A stretch of 64,000 nucleotides of DNA from Hofstenia miamia (lineage: Eukaryota > Xenacoelomorpha > Acoela): NCBI GenBank assembly GCA_004352715.1, contig SCFE01000118.1, positions 1,203,638 to 1,267,637 on the forward strand, read 5' to 3'. The notes beneath the pieces are model-generated. The model did no database searches. It saw only the letters and a program-made list of their open reading frames with translations, and had not been told where the DNA came from. This document shows positions 46,898-58,447 of this stretch, one piece after another (positions within the stretch are counted from its first letter, which is position 1; the number at the start of each line of letters is the position of its first letter). Both the position numbers and the translations under genes were made by a program.

Positions 46898-49000
46898 GTA
46901 AATATATTCAATTTTTCTAAATCAGGACATGTAAATATTTAGTACATCCTGCTATATTGAAAAATAGTTGCATTAACTTTCAAACAATTCATTTCACTAG
47001 AGATATGCAAACGTCAGTTATTATTTGGACAGCATCTTTTTAAATCACATAGTCCAAAGGTAAATTTGCATAAACACCTTTCTAATTGAGCCAACTATTT
47101 ATTGAGTCAACTTAATTAATATATTTTTGCAGAATACAACTTTTTGAATTCCACACACTGTAATCAAAATTATACAGATATGAAATTTCTGTCTACCATA
47201 TCAAAGACTATCCCCAAGCAGCAAGTTTGATTAGAACAATGCATTGCTTAAAATCTTTTATATATATTAAACAAAACAGTAGACTATAGGTAAATAAATT
47301 GGAGTTTTATTCCTAATAATCTTTTTAAATAAAATTATGTGCACAACTTTTCGAATTTCAATATTGTTCTCAACCAAATTTTGCGGATTAACTGATTTTG
47401 CTGTTTCGTACAACTGTTTTATAATTCAATTATAGACCACAAAAGTTTTAAACCAAACATCTCTTGATTGATTTAGATATTTAAATGCTGAAGAGTTTGT
47501 AGATATATTAATTATCAAAAGTAGTTTATATAAATTCTTCTAATAAATGAAATTAAAAAAAAGTTGTCGGCAAACTTACTTAGAAATGTATTTGCCATTC
47601 AATTAAGATTTTCTGTCTGTGACTTACTTTTTGGTATAAGTACTTATATTTGTACAGAAAATAAAGCTTTTTAATCATATTTATTATTATCATTATTTAC
47701 TTTTGAAAAATCTATTTACTTTAAAATTTCCATTTTCGTTGGCAATTTTACAGCATTACTTTCTTTAAGAATACGTAGGAAAAGAAAATTAGTTCTGGTA
47801 GCTCCAGTATCTTCATTGTTAACGTAATGCCAAATTATTGGCCTGGTGAGTCTATTCTTCTTATACCTATTCATTAGACAACTTACATCGATAATTAGTG
47901 GTGCTTTTGTAAGACTAAGTGAGTTAAGCACAATAAATATAGGACTAAAAGCAATAAATATAATAGGGCTATTTTATTTTCAAAAAGTTCAATACTTAAA
48001 AGCAAAACGGTAAACAAGAAATTAGTAAAGTTCTGCGAAGAGAAGAATTGAAAGATCTGCAAAAGCTTAGAGAAATGAACCCTAACATACTTATAGTTTT
48101 ACGTAAAGAGTTAAACACACAATTTCTTAAGCATATTTCATATCAGCTTCATTGTTTATAAATACTTTTTCTTACCGAATTGACAATTTACACAACTTTA
48201 AATATTTTCTGACATAGATCTTTTGGCAGTTGACAGACGAAATTTAGAACAAATAATAGCAATTGTTTCTTTACTAATAAACGTCACTATTAAGCATTCC
48301 TTCCTTAAACGTACCAAATCCTACGCCTAACATTTCTAGTCACCACCTGGTCTTATTTTAACGGACGCAACTAAACAATTAACATAATTATTGTTTGTTT
48401 ACAGAAATAATTTAAACAAGCGCTTCAATAATGATTTTTAGATTAATTACTTTTTATTCTATAGCATTCACACTCCTTAAAATATTAGAAATTGCTTTTA
48501 CGTAAAACTAAATTGAGTTTCAAGAACTACACATAAATTTAATATTGCAATTAATTTACAAGTTTTAACTAATTTAGCTAGTAATATCAAAGATACTTCA
48601 CCAATATGGGGTTGTCTATTTTGTTATCCAATATGAAGATAGACAGTGTCATATCTAAATTGAGAAATTATAAACACTTATATGAAAAAGAAATATACCA
48701 AAAACATTTTAAAGTGGTAAGTAAATTGATAAAAAATATATTCAGAGTCAATCAATCAATATCATCAACACTGCATAAAATATTTTTAGACAGTCTGTTT
48801 GAAACAGTATTGCTTTAATTTAAAAAAGAATAAACTATGAGCAGTTCTAGAAATTCAAACCCAAATGAAAAAAAATTACATTTTTGTTTTCATGTTAAAC
48901 TGAATGCAAAATGTTAGAAATTGAATATCTGTTCTTAAGACCAGGCATTATCCGTACCCGACGACAGGGTGTCCCAACCAGTGTGGTGTGCTTAAGGGAA
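46898..49000 (+). other. Probable receptor intron, AT-rich
   Basis: Sequence after the receptor donor site. ORFs at 47716-47931 (minus) and 48606-48818 (plus) have no motif I recognise. No TM3-TM7 exon is visible. Confidence 0.35.
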
Positions 49001-49029
49001 TATGGAGTAATATATATATATATGAATAT

Positions 49030-50161
49030 CTTTTTAGATTTTAATAAATTCAACAAACATTGTTGTCATTTCATCCATCTTTTAACGGAGTGACTGCACA
49101 TTTGAGAGGACTATATTAGGAATAAACGCGGTACAGTTGGATCTCTTCCTCCCTTGGACTTTATAATCATGGATTTGAGCTATGTCATGATAGATACCAT
49201 CATTTTGTCACAAACGAGATGTTGAGACAAGCCACTCACGAGCATGAGCATTGAGATTAAATCTGCGTACAAGAACATCCTTTGGCCAATTTTCAGGATT
49301 TCCCATTTCTGCAGCATCAGATTCCGGGAATACACAATGAAATGATTTAAAGGGAGTATCATTCTTTGAGACTTCACGAATTAGATGATGGGAAAATCCT
49401 TTATTAGAGCAGTATTCTTTTAGCCCTTCTGTTGTGACTGTTTTATTCACTCTTCCCAGAAATATATGGCGACGGCTGGACAGCCTTGGGACAGCATAAA
49501 ATTTAGATTGTTCATTGTTTTTGTCATTGGATCCAGTAAAGAATGTGTTCCGAGTTGGATCATTAGAGGCTATAGGTTGTAAATTTGTTTGATTCCTTGA
49601 ATTATATCGTGATACTCGACTTTGGATTATCCATTCTTCTTTTCCAATAGAGTAATCGGTATGATCATCATTTACTGTATGAAGTTTGGAAATTTGAGAA
49701 TCTTACTTGATTGGCTGTCCATGCGTGACCTCATGGTATGTAATCGATTGAATACCATTTGCCCAGTTGGAACTCGTTGATGACCTCGGGCTACAACCGA
49801 GAGTAAAGGAGCCGGCCTTCGCAGAGATTTTACTTCAACTTATAAATTAGATACAGATGTATTGTGAGTTTCTACACTTCCCAATTTGTTCTCAATGATC
49901 GAAAGACGATTAATAATTATGCTGAGGGCTGATTCTTCTTCTTTTGAGAACAAATCCTTCCTACCTGTTTTGGTGCTATCTTCGCAGGTCCAAATAAAAG
50001 TCCCCATTCCTATATCATTAGGATGGGGAGCTTCCAATGTAGTTTGTATGTGCAAAAGCATTGCATTTTATACATGAAATCAACTTTTTTTGTTCATTAA
50101 TTTCACTAGAGCAAGAAACGCAAACACGACTGGGTTCGAGCATCGCAATTCAAATTTATTG

Positions 50162-50180
<19 letters not shown>
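49030..50180 (-). pseudogene. LINE ORF1 (PHD finger, coiled coil, RRM-like) and start of ORF2 endonuclease
   Basis: Read on the minus strand. About 50130-50050: a PHD-finger pattern RVCVSCSSEINEQ, KKLISCIKCNAFAH (Cys-x2-Cys, Cys-x2-Cys, His), completed after a frameshift by Phe-Ile-Trp-Thr-Cys. About 49980-49880: a short coiled coil (FSKEEESALSIIINRLSIIE). About 49470-49240: an RRM-like block with IFLGRVNKTVTTEGLKEYC, FKSFHCVFPESDAAEM and NPENWPKDVLVRRFN, known from ORF1 of several LINE families. After a stop, about 49130-49030 gives IPNIVLSNVQSL then a stop and KMDEM, the N-terminal strand of the ORF2 endonuclease. It breaks off at (AT)n near 49020. Frameshifts and stops make it inactive. 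Confidence 0.82.
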
Positions 50181-50200
<20 letters not shown>

Positions 50201-50210
50201 TATATATTTA
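50165..50210. repeat. (AT)n microsatellite
   Basis: Simple AT repeat between the PHD-finger ORF and the putative leader. Confidence 0.9.
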
Positions 50211-50230
50211 GTAGAATAAAATTATTGCAT

Positions 50231-50803
50231 TGAATAAAATACAAAACCACTGCATTGCCCCCTCCTACTGGCCTGCAAAAAGAGTTAAAAGCTTTCAATT
50301 TTTGGACAAGACTAAACTCATTTATCTTCTTTAGTTTGTAGTTACGCTTGGGTTCACAAAATTATTATACTATAGCTTTGCCTGAAAAAATAGAGATTCA
50401 TCTCCACAAAATTTGCGTAGAGAATGTGGTATAGGTTGTATCACATTGACTTTCTTTTGTAGTTTTTATTAATTCATAAAAATGTTAGTATTGAAACTAT
50501 TTTCCCTATTTTTAAGTTTGAAAGTTCTTGTTTCTCACTCTTTCTATCCAGTGTAATTTTGATCATTATAGTAGTGCTAACCTAAGCTAAGTGTGATGCT
50601 GTAGAGTAGGTTAAATGTTATTTTTGTAAAGTTTTGTCGTCATATATTAACAGAGCCCCAATTTAGAAGTTCATAATAATCGTATCACTTATTTTGGGTA
50701 ATTACTAATTTAATCGGCCTAGAAATGTCATAAGTCACATTAATTTAGTTTCCAAAGCCTAAGAATCTATAGACGAGACTCGACATTATTTAGTAATTCT
50801 TGA
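50231..50803 (-). repeat. Repeat segment, putative LINE leader (copy B)
   Basis: Near-identical to 27338-27910 (two substitutions noticed over 573 bases). It lies directly upstream of the PHD-finger ORF1 on the minus strand, which suggests a 5' untranslated region. It ends in (AT)n at 50804-50820, followed by the direct-repeat word also seen at 44121. Confidence 0.7.
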
Positions 50804-50820
50804 TATATATATATATATAT

Positions 50821-50854
50821 CAAACTTGAGGGATGATTGTTTTGCATAACATAA
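50821..50854. repeat. Direct-repeat copy 2
   Basis: 34 bases identical to 44121-44154. Between the two copies lie the receptor exon and the PHD LINE. Confidence 0.85.
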
Positions 50855-51384
50855 TGTTATTTAAATTATAGCCTTTCTTTTTAATTCATTCATCATTCAT
50901 TTTACTTTTTAATTAAATTGATTTTCTTTTTTGATTTGCATTGCGGTTAGCAAATGTCTTACAGCTATTCTTCTTTAGAATTTAAGCAGACACTCTGTGT
51001 GATTATTTAAATTTTATAAGAAATTCTGTTCCTTTTCGTCATTTACAGACATATTTTGAGGTCAGTTTGTTGGAGTGTATGACTTGTTGAGCTTCATATC
51101 TGAAGATCTTTGATCACTTAGGGATTTGTTTATTGACGTCAATTCCAGTTTTAATCTCTAATGCAAAATTCATTTAATCCAGGCATTTCGATAAGTGAAG
51201 CAATAAAAAATTCAGTTCCGAAAATAACCCAAAGTAGTTTGTTTACAATTTTTCTTGCAAGTGATATTACTGGAGAAATCTAACAATAGATTAATGACTC
51301 TATTTGAACTATAATCAATAAAATCCGACATACTTTGTCTTAGAATTAGTGTCTTATTGAGGGGCAAATACCGAGATTATGCGG

Positions 51385-51700
51385 AAAGGGCTCAAACCCC
51401 ATCTATAATAAGAAAAGTTCATTAAAATGGTGCAATAAAATTTACAAAAGGAAATTCTTTAGTACCCAAACAGATGGGTAACATTTTTGCAACTACACCA
51501 AAATTTAAAAAAAATATGTGGCTTCTGAAGACCCAACGCGTTTTTTGAATTTTAGAATTTCATTGATCCTATCAAGAGCTTTTCAGATTTTTAGGTTTGT
51601 TGATTTTCTTGAATTTTATCAAAATATTTAACAAAATTCATTTAATTTGAGCATTATGCACACATTCATAGCTTTATGTTAAAATTATATAACTTACTAA
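51385..51700. repeat. Diverged member of the GGGGCCCAGGCCCC repeat family
   Basis: Aligns by eye with 32400-32765: a GC-rich head (GGAAAGGGCTCAAACCCC), a middle phrase about CTTCTGAAGACCC versus TTTTCAAAACCC, then GATTTTCTTGAATTTTATCAA and GCACACATTCATA. Many substitutions, so an older copy. ORFs are absent; class unknown. Confidence 0.5.
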
Positions 51701-52693
51701 ATACATTCCATTAAGAAATTTGTATATTTTTTAGTGCATAATGCAAAAAATCGCCTAAAAATACAACATACTACTATTAAGGCGTAATGTGCTGGCATAT
51801 TAAATAAAAAATTATCATCTTATGCCTGTATGAAGTGCAAATACCATTCATTAATATCATCATATCTTTACTAAATAGATGCTAAGTCTTTTGCAACAGC
51901 TTCTTAATCCAAAAGAAGTGCATCGCTTACTGTTTTCTCTTTTTATTCTCCAATGCTACTCCTCTTTGGACAGCAGCTAACTTATATGTAGCATCTAATG
52001 CACAAAGTTGATTTTTCCTTAGTTCTTTAATATGCATTTCATTCACTCATACGTATACAAATATTACATCTGCATGTAGATATCTCCATGTTTCTTCAAA
52101 CGAATTAAGAATGCAAATGTCAAGAAATATACTTAGAACCTCTTTTAAGCCTGCTATTTTAGAAGCTAAATTTTGCTTTCAACTAATCTTTTCATCGTCA
52201 AACATATACCTTCATGAGATATTGTTGGATCACAAAATGTATTCCAGATTTTGATTACTCTATTGCAACATCATAACAATCATTACGACTCCTTTTATTT
52301 ATTTTCTCAGGCAAATGATTTTCACAAACATTTATATGAAAAAAACATCAGACTTTGTTGTTAACGTTGAAGGATTGAATCCTTTGCAAAATTGTTCTGA
52401 ATCTCGTTCTATATTGGCATTTTTGGAGTAAGTAATAGCGGTGAATTTCGTAAATAGAATTGAATTTTAAGAATTAAAAATTGAATAGTTTTAGCCCCAC
52501 CCTAGTAACCAATTATGCAATTAGCAATTTATACTACATTGGCCCCCTCTAAAAAGTATTTTGAATTGTTGTATCAATTATTTGGCTCATCTGCGCTTGG
52601 AAAACTTTTTTTCTTGTAGATATGTATAAAAAGTGCAAAATTGTTTAAATTTTCCAATACATTGCATATATATTAATACCTATTTATATATAA

Positions 52694-52724
<31 letters not shown>

Positions 52725-52799
52725 TTGGGGTAAAAACAGTTTCAGATGGAAAGTTTCTGTCATTAATTTTAGCTAACTCTAGTGTACTGTCATTTCTCA

Positions 52800-53220
52800 G
52801 TGTTCGATAAAGTTTGTACTGTTGATTCTGTCACACAAAGTTCCTGGACGAATGTTTCAATAAGTTCAACTCCTACCATTTGCAGGAACTCATAGAGTCT
52901 TGTTACCAGAAAACTCCATGCTGCAGCATGACAACGCTCGACCACACTTATCGCACCATTCAACAAGATACCTACTGGAGAAAAATCTCGCCACTTTAAA
53001 GCAGCCAGCATATTCACCTGTTGCAAACATTTGCGATAGAATTTTCCTTTTCTTGAAGTGAAAAGTTGTAAGATCATTTTTCATACAAAAAAAGATGTTA
53101 AAAGTTATCTTGACGAAGAACCTCAGTGCCTAAATTTTGATGTCATGTAGCATAAAATGGAATTACTGAAAAGTCATCTCAACAGAGTAATTGATCTCGA
53201 AGGGTAACCATGTATGAAAT
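52800..53220 (+). pseudogene. Mariner-like transposase fragment (C-terminal half)
   Basis: Plus strand. At 52921-52947 the frame reads LQHDNARPH, the block carrying the second catalytic Asp of mariner transposases. It is followed by YLLEKNLATLKQPAYSPVAN and Cys-Asp-Arg-Ile-Leu-Phe-Phe-Leu, corresponding to the (H)P.YSPDLAP.D...F segment; Asp after YSP is Val, so a catalytic Asp appears lost. Then, in another frame, KKDVKSYLDEE and HLNRVIDLEG match the C-terminal tail. Frameshifts separate the pieces. The 5' half and left terminal repeat are missing, with an (AT)n tract at about 52690-52713 near the truncation. A possible right end is TTTTTGTGTCACTCTATAT near 53294-53312. Different subfamily from the 12.2 kb element. 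Confidence 0.72.
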
Positions 53221-53774
53221 GCGATATATTTTGCAATTACAATGTAAAAAATAATTGTGTATTATAATTAAATCATGAATTTGTGAAAAACGCTAGTTTT
53301 TGTGTCACTCTATATTTACAAATCATTAATCAAAATAAACTAAGAGAAATAGAGAGTTTGATGATATTTTGTGATTAAATTAGGTTTCTCCTTCTTAATA
53401 TAAATTGATTCTGCGATCTTGGGGCATCAGTGTTTCATTAAAATATTAAAGTCTCATATTGATGCAGTGATAGCTTCTACATTGGTGAAGCTAAAAGGCA
53501 TTTGAAGACAAGAATTCAAGAAAATCTTTATGGCCATATGCATTCTAAAATTTATATGTACTCAAAAATATGCAAAGCATCAACATAAGACATTTTAATA
53601 ATAAAAACTCTGGCAAAATTACTAAATTTACACAATGTTATTTTCAAGCAACATTCGAAAACATGGTTTCACTTACTTAATCCAAAACGTTATGATTCTT
53701 TATCTCAGTGTAATTATTCCTATTAAAACTGTGACGAAGTAGGCTTCAATATTCGGCTCATTAGACACATAAAA

Positions 53775-53880
53775 CACTTTATATATATATATATATATAT
53801 ATATANNNNNNNNNNNNNNNNNNNNNNNNNNNNNNNNNNNNNNNNNNNNNNNNNNNNNNTATATATATATATATATATAT
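53775..53880. repeat. (AT)n microsatellite with 54-N gap (53806-53859)
   Basis: AT repeat interrupted by 54 N. The ORFs reading Ile-Tyr repeats across it are artefacts of the simple sequence. Confidence 0.9.
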
Positions 53881-53884
53881 TGAC

Positions 53885-55330
53885 TCGTACTGTTGGCCCG
53901 TGGCGCATGCCCACACCACCCCGGAAACTGCCTTAATAGAATGCACGCATTAGAGGTATAGTTCACATGCAACGCTTGGGACAATAACGGACTGTGATTT
54001 TTGCGTGAATACCTGTAGTTTAAGGCAGAAATATTGGCAATTGAATTGTTTAAACTCTCAAAACATAATGAAATACAGAGATATCCTGAAGTTCTTTTCG
54101 CACATGTTAAAAACAGAGGAAATTTTACATTTGGGGAAACAGCTCTTGATAAAGCGGAATAAAGAGTCTCAATTACATATAATGAAGTTGCATTTATGGT
54201 TAGCCATGCAGATTACTTTCAAGTGCAGTTCCCTCTTGTGTTACTAAGGTTGAAGTATTCTTTTGAATCGCTCTTGACTATTATTGCTTTTCGTTGTACT
54301 ATTCAGCGCGACAGACTAATTAAACAACAAATTAATATGCATTGTCAAAGAGATCACGTAAATGCCTGAGCCAACCATCTTCCATTATGCATTGAAAATT
54401 TTGTAAAATCTGTTATTTATTATTTTAACTAGATCAATATCATAACTTCCAGATACAACCAATGTTGTTCACTAAAATGTGCAAACAGAAACTTTAAACA
54501 AATAATCTCCTACATTTTTTCTTTAGCTGAATGATTTTCTTAGATTATGAATGATTTAACAGATTTTTTGTCAAATGTTCATAAAAAACACTTTATGTAT
54601 ATCTTTTAGGGACTAAATAAACATTGAATTTCAAGAACAACTGGTTGTACGATGATGCAAATGTAAAGCATTTGTCAAAGAAATGATAAATCAATTCTAT
54701 AGATAAAAAAATTATTTCTTATCAAAATCCCAAAGTGGTTGAATTCAATCTAATAAGTGCATCGTCATTTTTGACAGGGCTTCTTACAATTGCATAGTTG
54801 TGAATAGAAAGAAATGGACAACAATTTTAATATATCAAAAATGTGCTTACATTCATTTTCAATATATTATTTTTCTTCCTTCAAAATTTCTACCTGGTTT
54901 TTTTCATCACCCTGTTGTCAATCGGTTTTTTGATATTTCTAAATAGATTTACAATTCTGAAATGTAGAAATAACAAAAACTAAGTTACAGGAAGCACTTC
55001 AAAAAAAGTTAAACTTAATGTGAATTTCTGAAATAGCCACAATTTTTATGTATACTTCTGAGCGGCTTTTTCAAAGTTATACAAAATTTCCATAATTAAC
55101 ACTAACAAACATACCGAATTTTAATATCGTATGTATTTCCTTCTCATAGTTGATAAACATGCAGTTGACATCAGAGCTCCACAGTTGGGATAATCAATTT
55201 TGTGACATATTCCTTGCTAAATCTTTGGGTTGGAATGTGATGGCTCAAGCATTATTGGACTATTGAAAATCATTATAATAAGAGTCAAAGCAATATATTT
55301 GCTAAGAATTTACAATTAACCTACAAACTA
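53885..55330. other. AT-rich intergenic stretch
   Basis: Begins with a more GC-rich block (53885-54000) that I cannot assign. The 80-codon ORF at 54005-54247 has no recognisable motif. Nothing else seen. Confidence 0.35.
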
Positions 55331-55339
55331 AATATAAAA

Positions 55340-57115
55340 TATATAATAATAATAACTTTGTGCGGGTTTGTGTGTGTGTGTGTGTCTATGTATGTAGTGA
55401 GCTCAGTGTAAAATATCAGTAAATGTGTTTAGCATGCTTGTGTCTCCGAATGTATTTGGTCGTTGGAAAAGTGCAATTTTTAATTTTTTTCTAAATTTTT
55501 TGTAATTTTTTTCCACTCTAATCTCATTTTCTAAATCATTTGAAATATTTGAGGCTGCTCGATGAAAACTAGGATTGGAAATGCTGCTGCAAATAAATGT
55601 CTGTGATTGTGTATTTACTTTTAAGTAATTATCAAGAAATGACAGTGATGTTCAGACATATTTATGCTTAAAAAAAATTAAGTCTGCATGGAATTGTACT
55701 TGATATTCTCTTAAGAAACAATCTGTACAATTGTACAAATAGTAGAAGTTTTTTGAAATATGAATTTATATTCAAAATGAATATCGTTTTTATTAAATTA
55801 GGCTACTATTTCGTTATCTTAAAAAGAATTTGTTCTAAATATTGGTATAATTTAGTATTAAGGCAGCCTTGTAAAAATTAGCATTCCGCAAAATGGAAAG
55901 TATGGTGAAACTAGTTGAATTGGAGTGATTCACAAATCATAACATAGCTTCACAAGAAACAAGTTTTTGCATGATTTCAATGTCCTAATTCGTAAGACAA
56001 TCTAAATAAAAGTTTTTGAACAAAAATACGTCATTAAAACATTATGACTTTGGAACAAAATTACATGATTTAATCACAATGTGTACAAATTTACACAGTC
56101 AATTTCAATGATAAAACAATAGAGAAAATTGCTTAATGTCATCAGGAACAATGAAGACTAGCTATAAAAATATTTTTTAGCACCTTCATGCAATGTGTAT
56201 ACCTGAAGGAGATAAAGCGAGGATAATATATATACTTTCTTCTGTATTCACTAACAGGATCATGCTTACGTGTAAAATTTAATGTTTTTAATTACCAATT
56301 ATAAGTTATTGATAATAAATAGCGGTTTTTGTATTAAAATTGATAAATAAAAATGAACAGCAATGTAATTGCGGTAAGCAAAATGCATGCAATAATTGAA
56401 AGTGATAATCTGGTCCTAAATTTCTGAGGTGGTATAACTATCTAACAACAGAAGTCATTTTTTGTAACTTTTTAGGAGGAATTTTTCAAATTTTAAATCT
56501 TTGTCAATATCAACACCTAACTATGAAACATGATGCCTTTGTTTTATTGGAACACTATGATTTACATGCTTAATTATGTCGTTTACATATATTGCAAATA
56601 AAATTGGCCCTAGTATTATGCCTTGAGGCACTCTTCTATCGGTTGTAGTGTATTTAGATTTCATATTATTCATTAAAACACGCTGTTTTCTATTTTTAAG
56701 TTTCATTGCCAAAATGTCAAAATTCATTGAATTAATACCTTTGCTTAAATCTAGAAGGGCTATGCAACTAGATATATTTTGAGATCTATTTAAGGATATT
56801 TTCTCAGTAATTGAAATAATTGAATCACTTGTACTATGCTTAGGCCGGAAACCATATTGTTTAGATAATAAGATATTCTCAGATGCAAGGTATTGGTTGA
56901 TTTGGATGTGCAATAATTTTTCGAATAATTTAATAAAAGGGCGCGTTATTGATATTGGCCTATAATTTTTAGCAATATGGGGATCTCCATTTTTATAAAA
57001 TGGTGTTATATCTGACCTTTTCATTATTTCCGGAAATTCGTTTTCAACTATACATTGATTATATACAAATGATAGATGGTCGCCAAATTCATTAAAAAAA
57101 TTCTTAATAATAAAA
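55340..57115 (-). pseudogene. CR1/Jockey-like LINE, RT to 3' end, catalytic parts lost
   Basis: Minus strand, 5'-truncated. RT blocks between 57115 and 56521: KRSDITPFYKNGDPHIAKNY then RPISI, then KQYGFRPKHSTSDSI, then CIALLDLSKGINSMNFDIL and RRVPQGIILGPILFAIYVND. In intact RTs the LDLSKAFD box ends in a catalytic-region Asp; here it is GIN. About 25-30 residues are missing between KNRKQ and the VPQG block, and the second catalytic box (Tyr/Phe-Ala-Asp-Asp) is deleted, because the frame passes at about 56520 into LGVDIDKDLKFEKF of the thumb. The C-terminus is seen at 55610-55470 (RAASNISNDLENEIR, KKFRKKLKIALF). The 3' part holds (TG)n and ends in a short ATT-type tail near 55343-55355. Cannot encode an active RT. 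Confidence 0.83.
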
Positions 57116-57132
57116 AAACATAAATGAGTAGA

Positions 57133-57441
57133 GAAGATAGACAAGTACAGGGAGTTGGCAGAGCAAATAGAAAGGCTGTGGAAGTTAAGAAAGGTTGAAG
57201 TAGTCCCGGTAGTAGTAGGCGCACTAGGAGCAGTGAGTTAGAAGCATAAGAGATACTTGGAGAAGTTGGGAGTACCAAAGTGGGGAGGAGCAGTAGCACA
57301 GTAGGCAGCATTGTTAGGAACAGCTAGAGTCCCGAGGAAAGCTCTCAGACTCCCTGGGAACTGGTGAGTTCACCGAGCTGAGAGGAATACCAGCATGAAG
57401 CTGTGTGAAGTAACAAATAATAATAGTAATAATAATAATAA
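57133..57441 (+). mobile_element. R2-type LINE, severely 5'-truncated copy 1
   Basis: Matches the end of the neighbouring copy (58164-58447). Translation: KIDKYRELAEQIERLWKLRK, VVPVVVGALGAVS, stop, KHKRYLEKLGVPKWGGAVAQ, then AALLGTARV, after which a 26-base insertion interrupts it before ERNTSMKL. Stops at two places. It ends in an (AAT)n-like tail at 57415-57441. It abuts the opposite-strand LINE at 57115 on its left. Confidence 0.82.
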
Positions 57442-58447
57442 GAGAGGGAAAGGGCAGCTAAGTGTGGAGGAAACTGTAGAAGGAGAAGCACTAGGGCTAA
57501 AGGAATATGTAGAAGAGCAACCTAGAGGATCCGTACTAGAGGTCACTAAGGAGTTAAGGAAGATAAGAGCTGACAGCGAAGGAAAGAAGGTATACCAGAG
57601 TAGGATGGAATCAGAGAGGCAATCAAGGTATAGGCAGAAAGCAATGCACGGAGAATACTGGAGGAACACAGAAATGTGTGACAGAGAAGAGAGCAACAAG
57701 TGGTTATAGAAGGCAGGACTTAAAAGAGAAACGGAAGCACTGATAATGGCAGCACAGGAGCAAGCAATAAGAACAAACTGGGTGAAGAAGCATATAGACA
57801 TAAGAGCAGAAGTAAGTGATAAGTGTAGACTATGTAAGAAAGAGGCGGAGACAGTAGATCATCTGATATCAGGGTGTGAGAAGTTGGCGCAGAATGAGTA
57901 TAAATTCAGTCATGACAAGGTGGGACGAATGGTACATTGGGGCAGCATGGGTTAGAAGCAGGAGACAAGTGGTATGAGCACAAGCCACAGGGAGTCATAG
58001 AGAATGATAAGGTTAAGCTATTGTGGGACTTCAACATACAGACGAGCAAAGTGATAGAAGCACGGAAGCCAGACATAGTAGTGGTAGACAAAGAGCAAAG
58101 ATTAGGAACAGTGATAGACATAGCAGTACCAAAGGACAGAAATGTAGAAAGCAAGGAGAAAAAGAAGATAGACAAATACAGAGAGTTGGCAGGGGAAATA
58201 GAAAGGCTGTGGAAGTTAAAGAAGGTTGAAGTAGTCCCGGTAGTTGTAGGAGCACTAGGAGCAGTGAGTATGAAGCATAAAAGATACTTGGAGGAGTTGG
58301 GGGTACCAAAGTGGGGAGGAGCAGTAGCACAGAAGGCAGCATTGTTAGGAACAGCTAGAGTCCTGAGGAAAGCTGAGAGGAATACCAGCATGAAGCTGTG
58401 AGAAGAAATGAAATAATAATAATAATAATAATAATAATAGTAATAAT
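57442..58447 (+). pseudogene. R2-type LINE 3' part: zinc knuckle and restriction-like endonuclease, copy 2
   Basis: Plus strand, composition richer in G than its surroundings. From 57442 the frame gives a basic helical linker (RKIRADSEGKKVYQSRM, KAMHGEYWRN), a TAG stop at 57707, then AAQEQAIRTNWVKKH and the knuckle CRLCKKEAETVDHLISGC (C-x2-C-x8-H-x4-C), as in RLE-type LINEs (R2/R4/NeSL/Hero group). A frameshift lies near 57940. Next come KWYEHKPQGVI and KPDIVVVDKEQRLGTVIDIA, a PD-(D/E)xK-like motif of the restriction-like endonuclease, then VVPVVVGALGAVS and LLGTARVLRKAE. Stop at 58399, then (AAT)n into an N gap. RT domain absent. This group lacks the apurinic-type endonuclease of the other LINEs here. 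Confidence 0.87.

Noticed and set aside
57370-58391. Minus-strand ORFs (Leu/Ser-rich) opposite the R2-type LINE
   Set aside because: Antisense shadows of the G/A-rich LINE coding strand.
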